DNA of 64,000 nt from Planococcus versutus (GCF_001186155.3 NZ_CP016540.2:2210001-2274000); one strand, 5' to 3'. Positions 47,957 through 56,947 are shown, numbered from the stretch's first letter. Notes: generated by a model from the sequence alone, not told the origin. Made by a program: numbers and translations.

Positions 47957-48145
47957 TTACTTTGATGGTTCTACTGTATACGTGTAAATGGTTGTACCGT
48001 GATGATATGCTGCACCTCTAAAGTGTTTAAAATCTTCACGTGTAATCAATACTGCTCGAAATTCTAAAAAATCTTCTTTTTCAATCGTCAGTGATTCGAT
48101 CGAGCCATTCTTTAACTCTTCTAGTTGCTGGTTGTAGTCAGTCAT
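47957..48145 (-). CDS. Small hypothetical protein
   Basis: A 62-residue soluble protein starting MTDYNQQLEELKNGSIESLT and ending TIYTYTVEPSK. AAAGGGGA stands seven bases before ATG 48145. It lies 24 bases upstream of the second moxR gene and may be cotranscribed with it. I do not recognise a family. The clean ribosome site and spacing support translation. Confidence 0.6.
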   Translation of the reverse strand: MTDYNQQLEELKNGSIESLTIEKEDFLEFRAVLITREDFKHFRGAAYHHGTTIYTYTVEPSK

Positions 48146-48343
48146 AAAATGTTCCCCTTTTGCCTTAGTTTTAATAAACTCTTCTGTTATAATACTAAAC
48201 GAATGATAAATAACGTATCTTTGCAAAGTTATTACGAAACAGATTTGTTAAAAACCTGCGCTAGGCATTAGTATACAACAAGTAAACAAGTTGAACATCT
48301 TTGCACATAAAGTGAACGCGTCTTTTTTTTTAGGAGGATTTAC

Positions 48344-48958
48344 ATGATTAACTTTTTAAAGCAACATCCGTTGATTTTGATGTTGCCGTTAGCTTTTTAT
48401 CTTTACGATTTAGCTTTTGAAAACACTGCTATTTTTTGGTATATGTACACTTTTGCCATGTTGATATTAATGTCGCTTGCTATTGTATTTGTTAAAATCT
48501 TTGATGAACTTGTGACGTGGAAATCATTAACTTATGGCACAGGTTTTGGTTTACTTATTTACAGTATTTTTGCATTAGGCTTTCAGTTGTTGCTCTTAAC
48601 GCCTTTTAATATAACTGAATCAGTTGGAGATTTTTTAGCTAGCTATGCACCTTTCTCAATTTGGCATTACTTACTTCTCATGTTTATTATCGTACCGAGT
48701 GAAGAAGTTTTTTGGAGAGGTCTTGTCCAACAGAAACTAAAACAATACCTTCCTGTTTCTTTAGCAGTTACAGCAAGTTCTATACTTTTCGGATTAGCGT
48801 TGATACTGATTGGATTTTGGCCTGGAGCTTTGGCAGGCGTCATAGCAGGATTGATTTTAGGATTTCTGTACGAATGGAAAAAAAGCATGCCTGTTATCAT
48901 TGTCGCTCATTTAGTAATGATTGTTGTGCTGTTTCTTATTTTTCCTTTATCAGTTTAA
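48344..48958 (+). CDS. CPBP-family membrane protein (Abi/CAAX-protease-like)
   Basis: A 204-residue protein with about six helices of the CPBP intramembrane protease family. Motif 1, PSEEVFWRG (Glu120-Glu121, Arg125), is intact. The second motif, normally FxxxH, reads FGLAL with Leu in place of His, and motif 3 is AHLVMIV without the usual Asn. Catalysis is therefore doubtful; it may be a non-proteolytic member. AGGAGGATTTAC precedes ATG 48344. It is monocistronic and divergent from the 62-residue ORF. Confidence 0.82.
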   Translation: MINFLKQHPLILMLPLAFYLYDLAFENTAIFWYMYTFAMLILMSLAIVFVKIFDELVTWKSLTYGTGFGLLIYSIFALGFQLLLLTPFNITESVGDFLASYAPFSIWHYLLLMFIIVPSEEVFWRGLVQQKLKQYLPVSLAVTASSILFGLALILIGFWPGALAGVIAGLILGFLYEWKKSMPVIIVAHLVMIVVLFLIFPLSV

Positions 48959-48969
48959 TATAGTGTTTT

Positions 48970-49015
48970 CCCTCTTAACAGTTGTCTAATGAACAACTGT
49001 TAAGAGGGAATTTTT
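48970..49015 (+). terminator. Terminator of the CPBP gene
   Basis: A perfect 16-bp stem (CCCTCTTAACAGTTGT and complement) with a seven-base loop is followed by AATTTTTA. Confidence 0.9.
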
Positions 49016-49171
49016 ATGAAGATTTTTTTACTACTGTCTACTCTGACGATTCTGTTGAAACAAAGAAGATAGCACTTCTATAACAAGTACGGACAAAGCA
49101 GTCAACGCTACAGAAGACTTTGTTAAAATTACATAAATTCCCATATCTACACAAAACTGAACGTAATTTTA

Positions 49172-49216
49172 AAAAGAAGAAAAGGCCATCCGAATTTCGG
49201 ATAACCTTCTCTTCTC
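49172..49216 (-). terminator. Terminator of the MarR gene
   Basis: The interrupted stem AGAAG..AAGG..ATCCG with CGGAT..CCTT..CTTCT overlaps the MarR stop codon; T residues follow on the minus strand. Confidence 0.7.
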
Positions 49217-49658
49217 AGTAAGATAAATCTTTAATCGACAATCCCAGTTTTTTCATTAATTCGATGGCTTGATCTTTTTCTTCGCTTGTTAAGGCCTCTG
49301 TTAATTCATGTAAGTTTTGTTCGTGCCCCGGAAAAATTGCAGCCATAAACTCTTTGCCTGCTTCCGATATTTCTGCGTACGTTATACGACGATCGCTCGG
49401 GCTGTTAACGCGTGTAATATACCCTCTTTTTTCAAGTTTATCAATTACATACGTAATTGATCCACTTGCTAACAAAATTTTTCCCCCTATTTTTTGAAGA
49501 GGTTGCTTTCCTTTATGGTATAGCAACTCTAAAACAGCAAACTCGGTGGGATTGACGCCATTTGCTTGAAAAAAATGATTTGTTTGCTCAGTGATTGCTT
49601 TATGTGCACGTGATAGCACAATGAATAATTTTAGCGATTGTTTAATGTCTTCATTCAT
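49215..49658 (-). CDS. MarR-family regulator, MhqR/YkvE-like
   Basis: A 147-residue winged-helix dimer-type repressor. The DNA-binding core runs NPTEFAVLELLYHKGKQPLQ to KLEKRGYITRVNSPSDRRIT (wing). The ASGSITYVIDKLEK recognition helix and the flanking stretches resemble Bacillus subtilis YkvE (MhqR), a repressor of quinone-detoxification genes. No target gene of that type lies adjacent, so the regulon is unknown. ATG 49658 was preferred over a GTG three codons upstream because AAGAG lies eight bases before it. It is 78 bases downstream of ktrD. Confidence 0.82.
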   Translation of the reverse strand: MNEDIKQSLKLFIVLSRAHKAITEQTNHFFQANGVNPTEFAVLELLYHKGKQPLQKIGGKILLASGSITYVIDKLEKRGYITRVNSPSDRRITYAEISEAGKEFMAAIFPGHEQNLHELTEALTSEEKDQAIELMKKLGLSIKDLSY

Positions 49659-49736
49659 CTGACTCACTCTTTCTACTTTTTAAACTCCACTGTCCTGATT
49701 ATAGTCTTTTTTCACTAGAAAGGCATCCTGTAAGGG

Positions 49737-51086
49737 TTAGCCAATAATTACGCGTTCTTTTGGATAATGGAACTTGGTCGGATCATTTTTACCGCCTATT
49801 GTGAATAAGAAAGAAATCAATCCCACACGCCCTACGAACATTAATGCCATAATGATAAACTTACCGACTTCTGATAAATCACTAGTAATTCCAAGCGACA
49901 TACCACATGTTCCAAAAGCAGAAGTGATTTCAAATATGATTTCGACTACCGTTGCTGTAGGTTCAGTAACCAGTAACGCAAGTGTAGCAGCAAAGACGAT
50001 AAAAAATGCTAAGAAAATAACGGCAAACGCTCGAAAGACATCAGTTAACTCGATTTCACGTCTGAAAATTTGAATAGTGTTTTTTCCTCGCGCAAAATTA
50101 ATCAGAAACAAAATCGCAATCGCAAAAGTCGTAGTACGGATTCCGCCCCCAGTAGAACTTGGAGATGCTCCGATGAACATTAATGCGCTCATAAAAACAT
50201 TTGTCGCATCACTAAATTGTGTGATGTCTACGGTCACCAGTCCAGCTGAACGCGTTGAAACTGAATGAAAAATTGCTGCAAACATGGACTCGTGCCAACT
50301 CATTGCTTTAAATGCTTTAACAGATTCCAACAAGAAAATTCCTATGGCTCCTACTACAAGTAATACAGCAAAAATACTTGTTGTAATTTTTGTGAAAAGA
50401 GAAAAACGAAAGTGCTTTTTTTTGTTGGATATAAATTCTTTTACTTCAATCAAAACAGGAAAACCGATAGCTCCTAAAATAATCAGAATCATATTCATGA
50501 TTTGAACAAAATAATCGTTAAAATAAGGCATCAATGATTCGCCCGTAATATCGAAGCCAGCATTAGTAGTCGCTGTAATAGCGCCAAAAACACCATGAAG
50601 GAGGGCTTCTTGGAACGTTGAGAAATACTGTGTAAAATAAATTGTCAGTATAATTGCACCAACCGCTTCTATTAGCAACATTATTTTCACAATTTCCCGA
50701 ATTAGTTTAACAACGCCTGAAATACTCGACTGATTGTGATCCACCATGATTAGTTGGCGTTCACGTAATCCAATGCGTTTACCTACGAGAAGCCAGAAAA
50801 ACGTTCCAATAGACATAATGCCAATTCCTCCTAACTGGAGGATGAACATCAATACAACAACACCGAATACTGAATAAGTTTCACTAATATTGATCACCGA
50901 TAACCCTGTGACACTTATTGCACTTACCGCAGTAAACAAGCTATCGATTAGCGGAATGGTCATCCCGGGCTTATGAACATTTGGTAACCTCAATAATGAG
51001 AAGGAAACAGCAATTGCCACAAAATAATACGCCACGATAACCTGTGCTGGTGTAAGATTCCGTACTTTTTGAAATGATTTATTCAT
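49737..51086 (-). CDS. ktrD: K+ transporter membrane subunit, KtrD/KtrB type
   Basis: A 449-residue SKT-superfamily (TrkH/KtrB) potassium transporter with four M1-P-M2 repeats. Pore-loop glycines are visible in AVSAISVTGLSV, AITATTNAGFDITG, VSTRSAGLVTVD and ITSAFGTCGMSLG. It forms a Na-dependent K uptake system with a KtrC-like RCK subunit, encoded separately at 18 kb, as in Bacillus subtilis KtrCD. AAGGG lies 12 bases before ATG 51086. The segment AATCTAT-N5-ATAGATT occurs about 85 bases upstream. Confidence 0.93.
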   Translation of the reverse strand: MNKSFQKVRNLTPAQVIVAYYFVAIAVSFSLLRLPNVHKPGMTIPLIDSLFTAVSAISVTGLSVINISETYSVFGVVVLMFILQLGGIGIMSIGTFFWLLVGKRIGLRERQLIMVDHNQSSISGVVKLIREIVKIMLLIEAVGAIILTIYFTQYFSTFQEALLHGVFGAITATTNAGFDITGESLMPYFNDYFVQIMNMILIILGAIGFPVLIEVKEFISNKKKHFRFSLFTKITTSIFAVLLVVGAIGIFLLESVKAFKAMSWHESMFAAIFHSVSTRSAGLVTVDITQFSDATNVFMSALMFIGASPSSTGGGIRTTTFAIAILFLINFARGKNTIQIFRREIELTDVFRAFAVIFLAFFIVFAATLALLVTEPTATVVEIIFEITSAFGTCGMSLGITSDLSEVGKFIIMALMFVGRVGLISFLFTIGGKNDPTKFHYPKERVIIG

Positions 51087-51270
51087 AAGACATTGATTCC
51101 CTTCAGCGTTTTACTCTCTTCTCATTCTATGAAAAGAATAGACAAAAAGAAAGAGAAATCGACAATCTATTTCAGATAGATTTTAGAATTCTCTCTATAT
51201 CTGTCATATTACCATAAAGAAACGGTTTACTAGATTTCACTGGCGTAAGTTTCTTCTTAATCTTTAATAC

Positions 51271-51308
51271 AAAAAGATGCAATGGAATTATATCCATTGC
51301 ATCTTTTT
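51271..51308 (-). terminator. Terminator of terC
   Basis: The stem AAAAAGATGCAATGG/CCATTGCATCTTTTT with an eight-base loop lies just past the terC-family stop. Confidence 0.9.
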
Positions 51309-51325
51309 AACACTTGTTCAAGCAT

Positions 51326-52111
51326 TTAGTGATTTTCTTGCTCTTTGTTTTGCTTAACTCCTAAAATACCACCTACAACAACAATACCAAGTAATACTGA
51401 CCAAAAGACCAGCGTCCAAGGTGTAGAATGTGGGAAGTCTTCAGGAAGTATACCCACGTTTTCATGAGACAAAGTCATAACGAGTAGCTTTATTCCAACC
51501 CATCCAACAATAACAAATGCTGCTGTTTCGAGTTGCGGATATTTTTCTAGCAACTGTACAAATTTGTGTGCTGCAAATCGCATGATAATTACACCAATTA
51601 ATCCACCAGCAAGCATGACCATAAACTGACCTGAGTTAATACCACCAATATCCTTCAGGCCAAACACATCCAAATGTGGCAACGTAACTGCCAAAGCCAC
51701 AGCTGCTAGCATTGAGTCGATAGCAAATGCGATATCAGCTAGTTCAACTTTCAAAACCGTCATCCAAAAACCAGAACCTTTTTTCTTTGGTTTTGCATCA
51801 ACGCCTTCAAGAATTTCATCTGTATCTCCTTTACGCTGATCGTATATACTCTTAATCGAAATAAACAACAGATAAGCCGCGCCAAGTGCTTGAATTTGCC
51901 AAATGTTAACCAATAGCGTAATCATAAATAACGCCGCAAAACGGAACACAAAAGCTCCTACTAATCCATAAAATAACGCTTTTTTCTGTTGTGCTTTTGG
52001 TAAATGCTTAACCATTACTGCCATTACCACTGCGTTATCTGCAGCTAGTAAACCTTCAAGTCCTACTAAAACCAATAAGACCCAGGCATACTCCAATAAA
52101 ATTGCTTCCAT
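51326..52111 (-). CDS. TerC-family manganese exporter-type membrane protein
   Basis: A 261-residue membrane protein with about seven or eight helices and conserved TerC residues LEGLLAADNAVVMAVMVKHL (helix 1) and KVELADIAFAIDSMLAA. In Bacillus, TerC proteins MeeF/MeeY (YceF/YkoY) export Mn2+ to metallate secreted enzymes. The yybP-ykoY riboswitch directly upstream strongly supports Mn export here. AGGAGGAGAAAGCAGA precedes ATG 52111. It is a monocistronic unit. Confidence 0.92.
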   Translation of the reverse strand: MEAILLEYAWVLLVLVGLEGLLAADNAVVMAVMVKHLPKAQQKKALFYGLVGAFVFRFAALFMITLLVNIWQIQALGAAYLLFISIKSIYDQRKGDTDEILEGVDAKPKKKGSGFWMTVLKVELADIAFAIDSMLAAVALAVTLPHLDVFGLKDIGGINSGQFMVMLAGGLIGVIIMRFAAHKFVQLLEKYPQLETAAFVIVGWVGIKLLVMTLSHENVGILPEDFPHSTPWTLVFWSVLLGIVVVGGILGVKQNKEQENH

Positions 52112-52140
52112 TCTGCTTTCTCCTCCTGTTTTTTGCCAAC

Positions 52141-52174
52141 AAAAAAGACCCTTGCCTAAATAAAGGCAAAGGTC
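52141..52174 (-). terminator. Expression-platform terminator of the Mn riboswitch
   Basis: The minus-strand hairpin GACCTTTGCC..GGCAAGGGTC is followed by TTTTTTG. Its left arm includes the CCTTTG that would form helix P1 of the aptamer, so terminator and ligand-bound aptamer are mutually exclusive. Confidence 0.85.
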
Positions 52175-52270
52175 TCGCTAAGCAAATTTCGTCTGCTATC
52201 ACAACCGATGGCTACTAACCATGTATTGACGACTGTGAAATAGGTTTCCCTATAGCTACTCCCCTTGACT
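52163..52270 (-). promoter_or_regulatory. yybP-ykoY manganese riboswitch
   Basis: The minus-strand leader carries the class hallmarks: GGGGAGTAGC (52255-52264), a middle segment with GTCGTCAATACATGG, the TAGTAGCCATCGG stretch, and the 3' closing AGCGAGACCTTTG. Binding of Mn2+ to this class stabilises P1 and lets transcription run past the terminator, switching the downstream exporter on. Its position directly ahead of a TerC gene agrees with this. Confidence 0.9.
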
Positions 52271-52300
52271 GAAAGTCAAAGTATATTGAGTTGTATTGCT

Positions 52301-52306
52301 AGTATA
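52301..52306 (-). promoter_or_regulatory. -10 of the riboswitch-terC transcript
   Basis: TATACT on the minus strand, about 37 bases ahead of the conserved riboswitch start; the -35 (TTTCAT at 17 bases) is weak. Confidence 0.5.
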
Positions 52307-52331
52307 GCATCTTTTTATACGCCATGAAAGT

Positions 52332-53411
52332 TTAAGTAATAGTGACTTGAAAGTTTTTGTCATTTTTATGTACATTGTAAAACTCGACCATTTTAGGCAT
52401 CGTTTCTAAAAAATCTGTACAACAAATATTACTCTCTTTTAACAAGCGATTAACATTTTGAGTATCAAAATCAGCAGACCACGTCAAATAATCCAAAGTT
52501 TCAATTTCAACGCGTAAAAATTTTCTCACAGTGGCTAACGACAACGACATTTTAGCTAACCTATGTGGCAACCGGCCTTTTGGGTTTTTTCCAGTCATTA
52601 AATACACCATTCTCCGATAAACTTCTTCTACGGGATGCGGATGAGGATCTGTCAGATGAACAGTTTGACCAGCTGCCTCATTTAATTTACTTAAATAAAT
52701 AGAAGCATTTAAAATATAATCAATCGGCACTACATTGATGTACGATTTAGAATAGCCTACGAAAGGAATATACGGCAAATATTTAACACGGTCAATCAAA
52801 TTAAGGAAAAAATAAGGTCCATCAAATTTAATGGTTTCTCCTGTAGTAGAATGTCCACGGACGATTCCAGGTCGAATAATGGTTACTGGCAAGGTTTTCT
52901 TTAGCTCATCTACAAGCAACTCTGCTTCGAATTTAGTTTCTTCATAAAAATTTTTAAAAGCTTGAGGACGTTTTAAGTCTCTTTCATAAATTGTTCCTTG
53001 TCGATTTCCAGCAACATAAGCCGTACTGAAATAAATATAACGCTTAAGATTTGATAATTCTGCTACAAATCTATTTACAAAACGTGTTCCTTCTACATTC
53101 ACTTTCCATGCAATGTCTCTTGGAACAGCTAAGTCATAAATAGCTGCTAAATGCCAAAAAATGATTTCTTTATTTTTAAGATAGTCTTTATCATTTTCAG
53201 TAAGTGCTAAACCTTGTTTAGTTATATCTCCTTCAATTAGCTTAATCGCTCGACAATTTGTTTCCTTTTCAATACGCTCGGCTTCTTTTTCTGCTTTTAC
53301 TCGTTCAGACGATAAGATAATAGCCGTAATCAGTTTGCCTTTTTGTGCATGCTTATAAATTAATTGACTCGTGATAAATCCTGGAAATCCAGTAAACACT
53401 ACTTCAGTCAT
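52332..53411 (-). CDS. SDR family, thioester-reductase-like (NAD_binding_4)
   Basis: A 359-residue extended short-chain dehydrogenase of the male-sterility/thioester-reductase type. It has an N-terminal VVFTGFPGFITSQLIY (GxxGF nucleotide motif), WHLAAIYDLAVP near residue 90, and the catalytic STAYVAGNR and YEETKFEAE (YxxxK). Relatives reduce acyl-thioesters or modify lipid-linked sugars; the substrate here is unknown. It is between the RND pump gene and the terC leader on the same strand, and may be transcribed with the pump only by readthrough past a hairpin. Confidence 0.8.
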   Translation of the reverse strand: MTEVVFTGFPGFITSQLIYKHAQKGKLITAIILSSERVKAEKEAERIEKETNCRAIKLIEGDITKQGLALTENDKDYLKNKEIIFWHLAAIYDLAVPRDIAWKVNVEGTRFVNRFVAELSNLKRYIYFSTAYVAGNRQGTIYERDLKRPQAFKNFYEETKFEAELLVDELKKTLPVTIIRPGIVRGHSTTGETIKFDGPYFFLNLIDRVKYLPYIPFVGYSKSYINVVPIDYILNASIYLSKLNEAAGQTVHLTDPHPHPVEEVYRRMVYLMTGKNPKGRLPHRLAKMSLSLATVRKFLRVEIETLDYLTWSADFDTQNVNRLLKESNICCTDFLETMPKMVEFYNVHKNDKNFQVTIT

Positions 53412-53463
53412 TACTTCAGCCCCTTTTCTTTCATCATACTAAACTTTCTGATGATTTACAGCC

Positions 53464-53494
53464 AAAAAAAAGTAAACCCGAAGGCTTACTTTTT
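53464..53494 (-). terminator. Terminator of the RND gene
   Basis: The stem AAGTAAGCC/GGTTTACTT with a TTCG tetraloop on the minus strand is followed by a run of T, overlapping the RND stop region. Confidence 0.82.
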
Positions 53495-56400
53495 ATTCAT
53501 TCTTCTTGTTTGTCGATCAAAAAGACTGTAGACAATTGGCACTATATAAAGTGACAATAACGTCGAACTAATAAGTCCACCAATTACTGTAATTCCCATC
53601 GGCTGATTAATTTCAGTACCTTCTCCTATACCGATCGCCAAAGGAAGCAATCCTAGAATGGTTGTTAACGCCGTCATTAAAATCGGACGACGACGATCAT
53701 GAACAGAAGTGACAATGGCATCATAAGAATCCATACCGGCTTCTTTACGTTGATTGATATAGTCAACCAATACAATCCCATTATTAACGACAATCCCGAC
53801 TAGCACAAGCAATCCGATAACGGCAGTAATGCTGACGGGTGTTTGCGTAACGAATAATGCAATCGCTACGCCAATCGCCATCAATGGAACAGTGAACATA
53901 ATAACGAGTGGATACTTAAAGGATTCGAATTGTGCAGCCATAACAATATAGACAAGCACAATGGCTAGTAAGACAGCTAGTAGCATATCGTTAATGGAGT
54001 TATCTAGTAATTCTCTATCTCCGCCAAACGAAATCATTGTATCATCGCTTAGCTCCAACTCTTCAATAGTCTTATCTACTTGATCGGCCATGTCTCCTAG
54101 TGTAATACTCGATTGGTGTTGCAAAGTAAAGGAAACACTATCTGCTTGGTCGACCCGTTGGATGCTAACAGGACCTTGAGCAACTTCAATGTCAGCTAAC
54201 TCTTGAAGCTCAACAAATTCTCCTGAAGGAGTCCGTAAAGAAAGTGTTCGAAGCTTTTCAAGACTATTTCGTTCTCCTTCTTCATAAGCCACATAAACGC
54301 TGAGAACTTCATCGTTTTCCGTTAATACTTGAGTCGCCAAAACTCCGCGTGTGATGTTATTGACAGATTGTGCTATTTGAACCGGTGGTAAGCCATATTC
54401 TGTGGCGGCTTCACGGTCGATAGTCATCTGGATTTCATCAATGGTTTCTTGACGATCGTTAGTTAATTCCGTTACTTCTGGAAGCTCTGTCAAAGCAGAT
54501 TCAATATCAGCGACTGCTTGATCCAGTCTTGAACGATCTGTATCTGTCACAGTGAAGGATAAAGTATTTGGTGAAGAACCTGCAGCTGTTTGCAAATTAA
54601 AACTAACAAGTGCACGATCCCCGACAGTCTCTAGAACACGTGGTTGCACATCGTCTACAAAGTCAAAAACAGAGCGGTCACGATCTGCTAAATCTACTAA
54701 TTTTACGTAAATTTCAGCAACATTCGTTTCTGCTGATCCTTGTGCTTGTCCTTGTTGTGTCGAACCCACTAAACTAACATACACGTCAACATCTTCTTCA
54801 AGCTTTAGTTCATCTTCTATCAAATTGACCACTTCGTCTGTCGCAGTTTTAGAAGATCCATTTTCAAGCTCGACAGACACACTGACGAAGCCTTCATCTG
54901 TAGCAGGAATAAATTCTGTTCCAACTTGCATAATGCCAAAAGCACCCACTAATAGCAAAACGAGTGCTGTAAACAACACAATAATTCTGTGTCGTAAAGC
55001 CCAAACAACCGATCCTTCAAATATTTTGACGCTCTTTGAAGTCTCTCTTTGCACTTTCGGCTTTTTACTCGGTTTGCCCAGCATTCTTGATGCCATCATT
55101 GGAATAACAGTCAAAGCAACCGCTAAAGATGCAACCAGGCTAAACGAAATGGTTAAAGCAAATTCAAAGAAAATTTCTCCTATCAATCCTGATATGAATA
55201 TGACAGGTATAAACACAGCCACAGTTGTGAGAGTAGAAGCAATAATCGCACCTGAAACTTCTTTTGCCCCTTCAGAGGCAGCTTTTTTAGCATTCTTACC
55301 CATCGCCAAATGGCGTTCAATATTTTCGATAACAACAATGGCATTGTCTACTAGCATTCCGATTCCTAGAGCCAATGCGCCTAAGGTTAAGATATTCAAA
55401 GCAAAGTCGGCAAAAAACATAAGAACAAATGTAACAATAACCGAATAAGGAATAGCTACACCGATAATGATTGGACTTTTAATGCCACGCAGGAAAAAGA
55501 AGAGAACCAGCATAGCAAAAATTCCACCCAAGATCAAAGTCTGCCCAATATTGCTGATAGCGAGTTTGACGTAATCGCCTTGGTCAAACAAAATATCTGC
55601 TTGTACTCCTTCAAAACGCTCTTCACTCAGTAATTCATCTAATCTTTCTTGGAAAGCATCTGAAACTTCAGCAGTATTAGCTTGAGATTCCTGAAGAGCA
55701 GATAGCAATACTGCTGGCTCTTCATTCGTTCTTGTTTCACTATTATTTTGACGCTCACTCAAATCAACTTTGGCGACATCAGCAATTGTCACATTATCTC
55801 CATCTACTGGATCAATGGTTAAAACAAGATCTCGTATTTCCTCTACATTTGTCAAAGTGCTAATAATACGTGTAGTTAAATTGCGACCATCTTGAGTTTC
55901 AATGGGTTCGCCAGGTAGTGAAATATTATTGGCTTGAATCAATTGCACAACGTCTGATTGTTGCAAGCCACGCTCTTCAAGTGCCGCTTGATCTAATTCA
56001 ATTTGGATTTCTTCTATTAAAGAACCTGAAACGTTAACACTTGCTACCCCTTCTGTTTGACGGAGCTCTGTTTCTAATTCTTCTGCAATGACACGCACAT
56101 CTGCATCTGGATCACTCGAACGCAACGACAATTGCAAAATTGGAAATTGAGACGGATCAAACTTTAAAAACCGTGGATCATTTGAATCATCAGGAATGGG
56201 TGTTTGGTCGATTCGTTGCGCAATATCTGTTTGCACGTCATCGATATTTGTCGACCAATCAAATTCCAAAAGGATAAAATTCGAGCCTTCTTGGCTATTC
56301 GATTGAATCGATTTAATCCCTGGTAAAGTTGCTAAATTCGCTTCTAACGGCTTCGTAATTTTTTCACTAACTTCTGTTGGACTCGCACCTGGATAATTAG

Positions 56401-56545
56401 TTACGACAACACCAATTGGTGGATTGAGTTCTGGTATTAGTGTGATGGGTATGCGTGAAAATGACACTGCTCCCAAAATAATGATTAAAAACATAATGAC
56501 CAGTGTAAAGACAGGTCGTTTGATCGAAAAGTCGCTTATTTTCAT
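53486..56545 (-). CDS. RND-family efflux transporter (AcrB-like)
   Basis: A 1019-residue inner-membrane pump with the standard 12-helix RND layout and two large extracytoplasmic loops. It shows FSRIPITLIPELNPPIGVVV after helix 1 and the proton-relay helix 4 LGIGMLVDNAIVVIENIERH. The family includes SwrC/YerP (surfactin and lipid export) in Bacillus. No membrane-fusion or TolC partner is adjacent, as is normal in Gram-positives. ATG 56545 was preferred, ten bases after AGAGAGG; an upstream TTG sits directly on that site. Its substrate is unknown. Confidence 0.9.
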   Translation of the reverse strand: MKISDFSIKRPVFTLVIMFLIIILGAVSFSRIPITLIPELNPPIGVVVTNYPGASPTEVSEKITKPLEANLATLPGIKSIQSNSQEGSNFILLEFDWSTNIDDVQTDIAQRIDQTPIPDDSNDPRFLKFDPSQFPILQLSLRSSDPDADVRVIAEELETELRQTEGVASVNVSGSLIEEIQIELDQAALEERGLQQSDVVQLIQANNISLPGEPIETQDGRNLTTRIISTLTNVEEIRDLVLTIDPVDGDNVTIADVAKVDLSERQNNSETRTNEEPAVLLSALQESQANTAEVSDAFQERLDELLSEERFEGVQADILFDQGDYVKLAISNIGQTLILGGIFAMLVLFFFLRGIKSPIIIGVAIPYSVIVTFVLMFFADFALNILTLGALALGIGMLVDNAIVVIENIERHLAMGKNAKKAASEGAKEVSGAIIASTLTTVAVFIPVIFISGLIGEIFFEFALTISFSLVASLAVALTVIPMMASRMLGKPSKKPKVQRETSKSVKIFEGSVVWALRHRIIVLFTALVLLLVGAFGIMQVGTEFIPATDEGFVSVSVELENGSSKTATDEVVNLIEDELKLEEDVDVYVSLVGSTQQGQAQGSAETNVAEIYVKLVDLADRDRSVFDFVDDVQPRVLETVGDRALVSFNLQTAAGSSPNTLSFTVTDTDRSRLDQAVADIESALTELPEVTELTNDRQETIDEIQMTIDREAATEYGLPPVQIAQSVNNITRGVLATQVLTENDEVLSVYVAYEEGERNSLEKLRTLSLRTPSGEFVELQELADIEVAQGPVSIQRVDQADSVSFTLQHQSSITLGDMADQVDKTIEELELSDDTMISFGGDRELLDNSINDMLLAVLLAIVLVYIVMAAQFESFKYPLVIMFTVPLMAIGVAIALFVTQTPVSITAVIGLLVLVGIVVNNGIVLVDYINQRKEAGMDSYDAIVTSVHDRRRPILMTALTTILGLLPLAIGIGEGTEINQPMGITVIGGLISSTLLSLYIVPIVYSLFDRQTRRMNKK

Positions 56546-56650
56546 TGCTTCCAACCCTCTCTTTACTTTGTTCTTATATCATAAGAAAAATTAGTTCTAA
56601 CCGCAAATTTTATAGAGCGTGTTCACTTATCTGCCATATTTTTAAAAAAA

Positions 56651-56677
56651 CAAAAAAAACCTGCCGAAGCAGGTTTC
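56651..56677 (-). terminator. Terminator downstream of prfC
   Basis: The stem AAACCTGC/GCAGGTTT with a CGAA-type tetraloop is followed on the minus strand by eight T residues. Confidence 0.85.
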
Positions 56678-56727
56678 ACACTGTAGACAAAGTCTATCTA
56701 AAATGAATAGCAGAAAATCAACCCAAC

Positions 56728-56800
56728 CGGTCTGGCCACTTCTCTTTCCTGCGGAGTCTTCAGCTTTCGCTGTCCCACGGAAGTCTCCGTGGCCAGACCG
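56728..56800. repeat. 73-base hairpin element (likely dispersed intergenic repeat)
   Basis: Perfect 12-bp outer arms (CGGTCTGGCCAC and its complement) enclose an inner imperfect hairpin (GGAGTCTTC with GGAAGTCTCC). The core has the phrase TTTCGCTGTCCCACGGAAG, of a kind familiar to me from dispersed intergenic repeats of Bacillales. It contains no ORF and lies between prfC and its terminator. Confidence 0.65.
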
Positions 56801-56947
56801 ATTACTATACTGAAAAAGACCAGGCTATTCATCCGTTTTTTATTCAGAGGATCTTAAATCTTTTGGTAGTTTAGGATGCGGAGCGCAAACTGGCGAAGGG
56901 CAAAGAACTCCTCTTGCATCGCTGCTCTAGCTTTGGCAGGTTTCAGT

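Noticed and set aside
54825..55448. 207-residue open frame antisense to the RND pump
   Set aside because: A shadow of a certain 1019-residue gene with no start signal.
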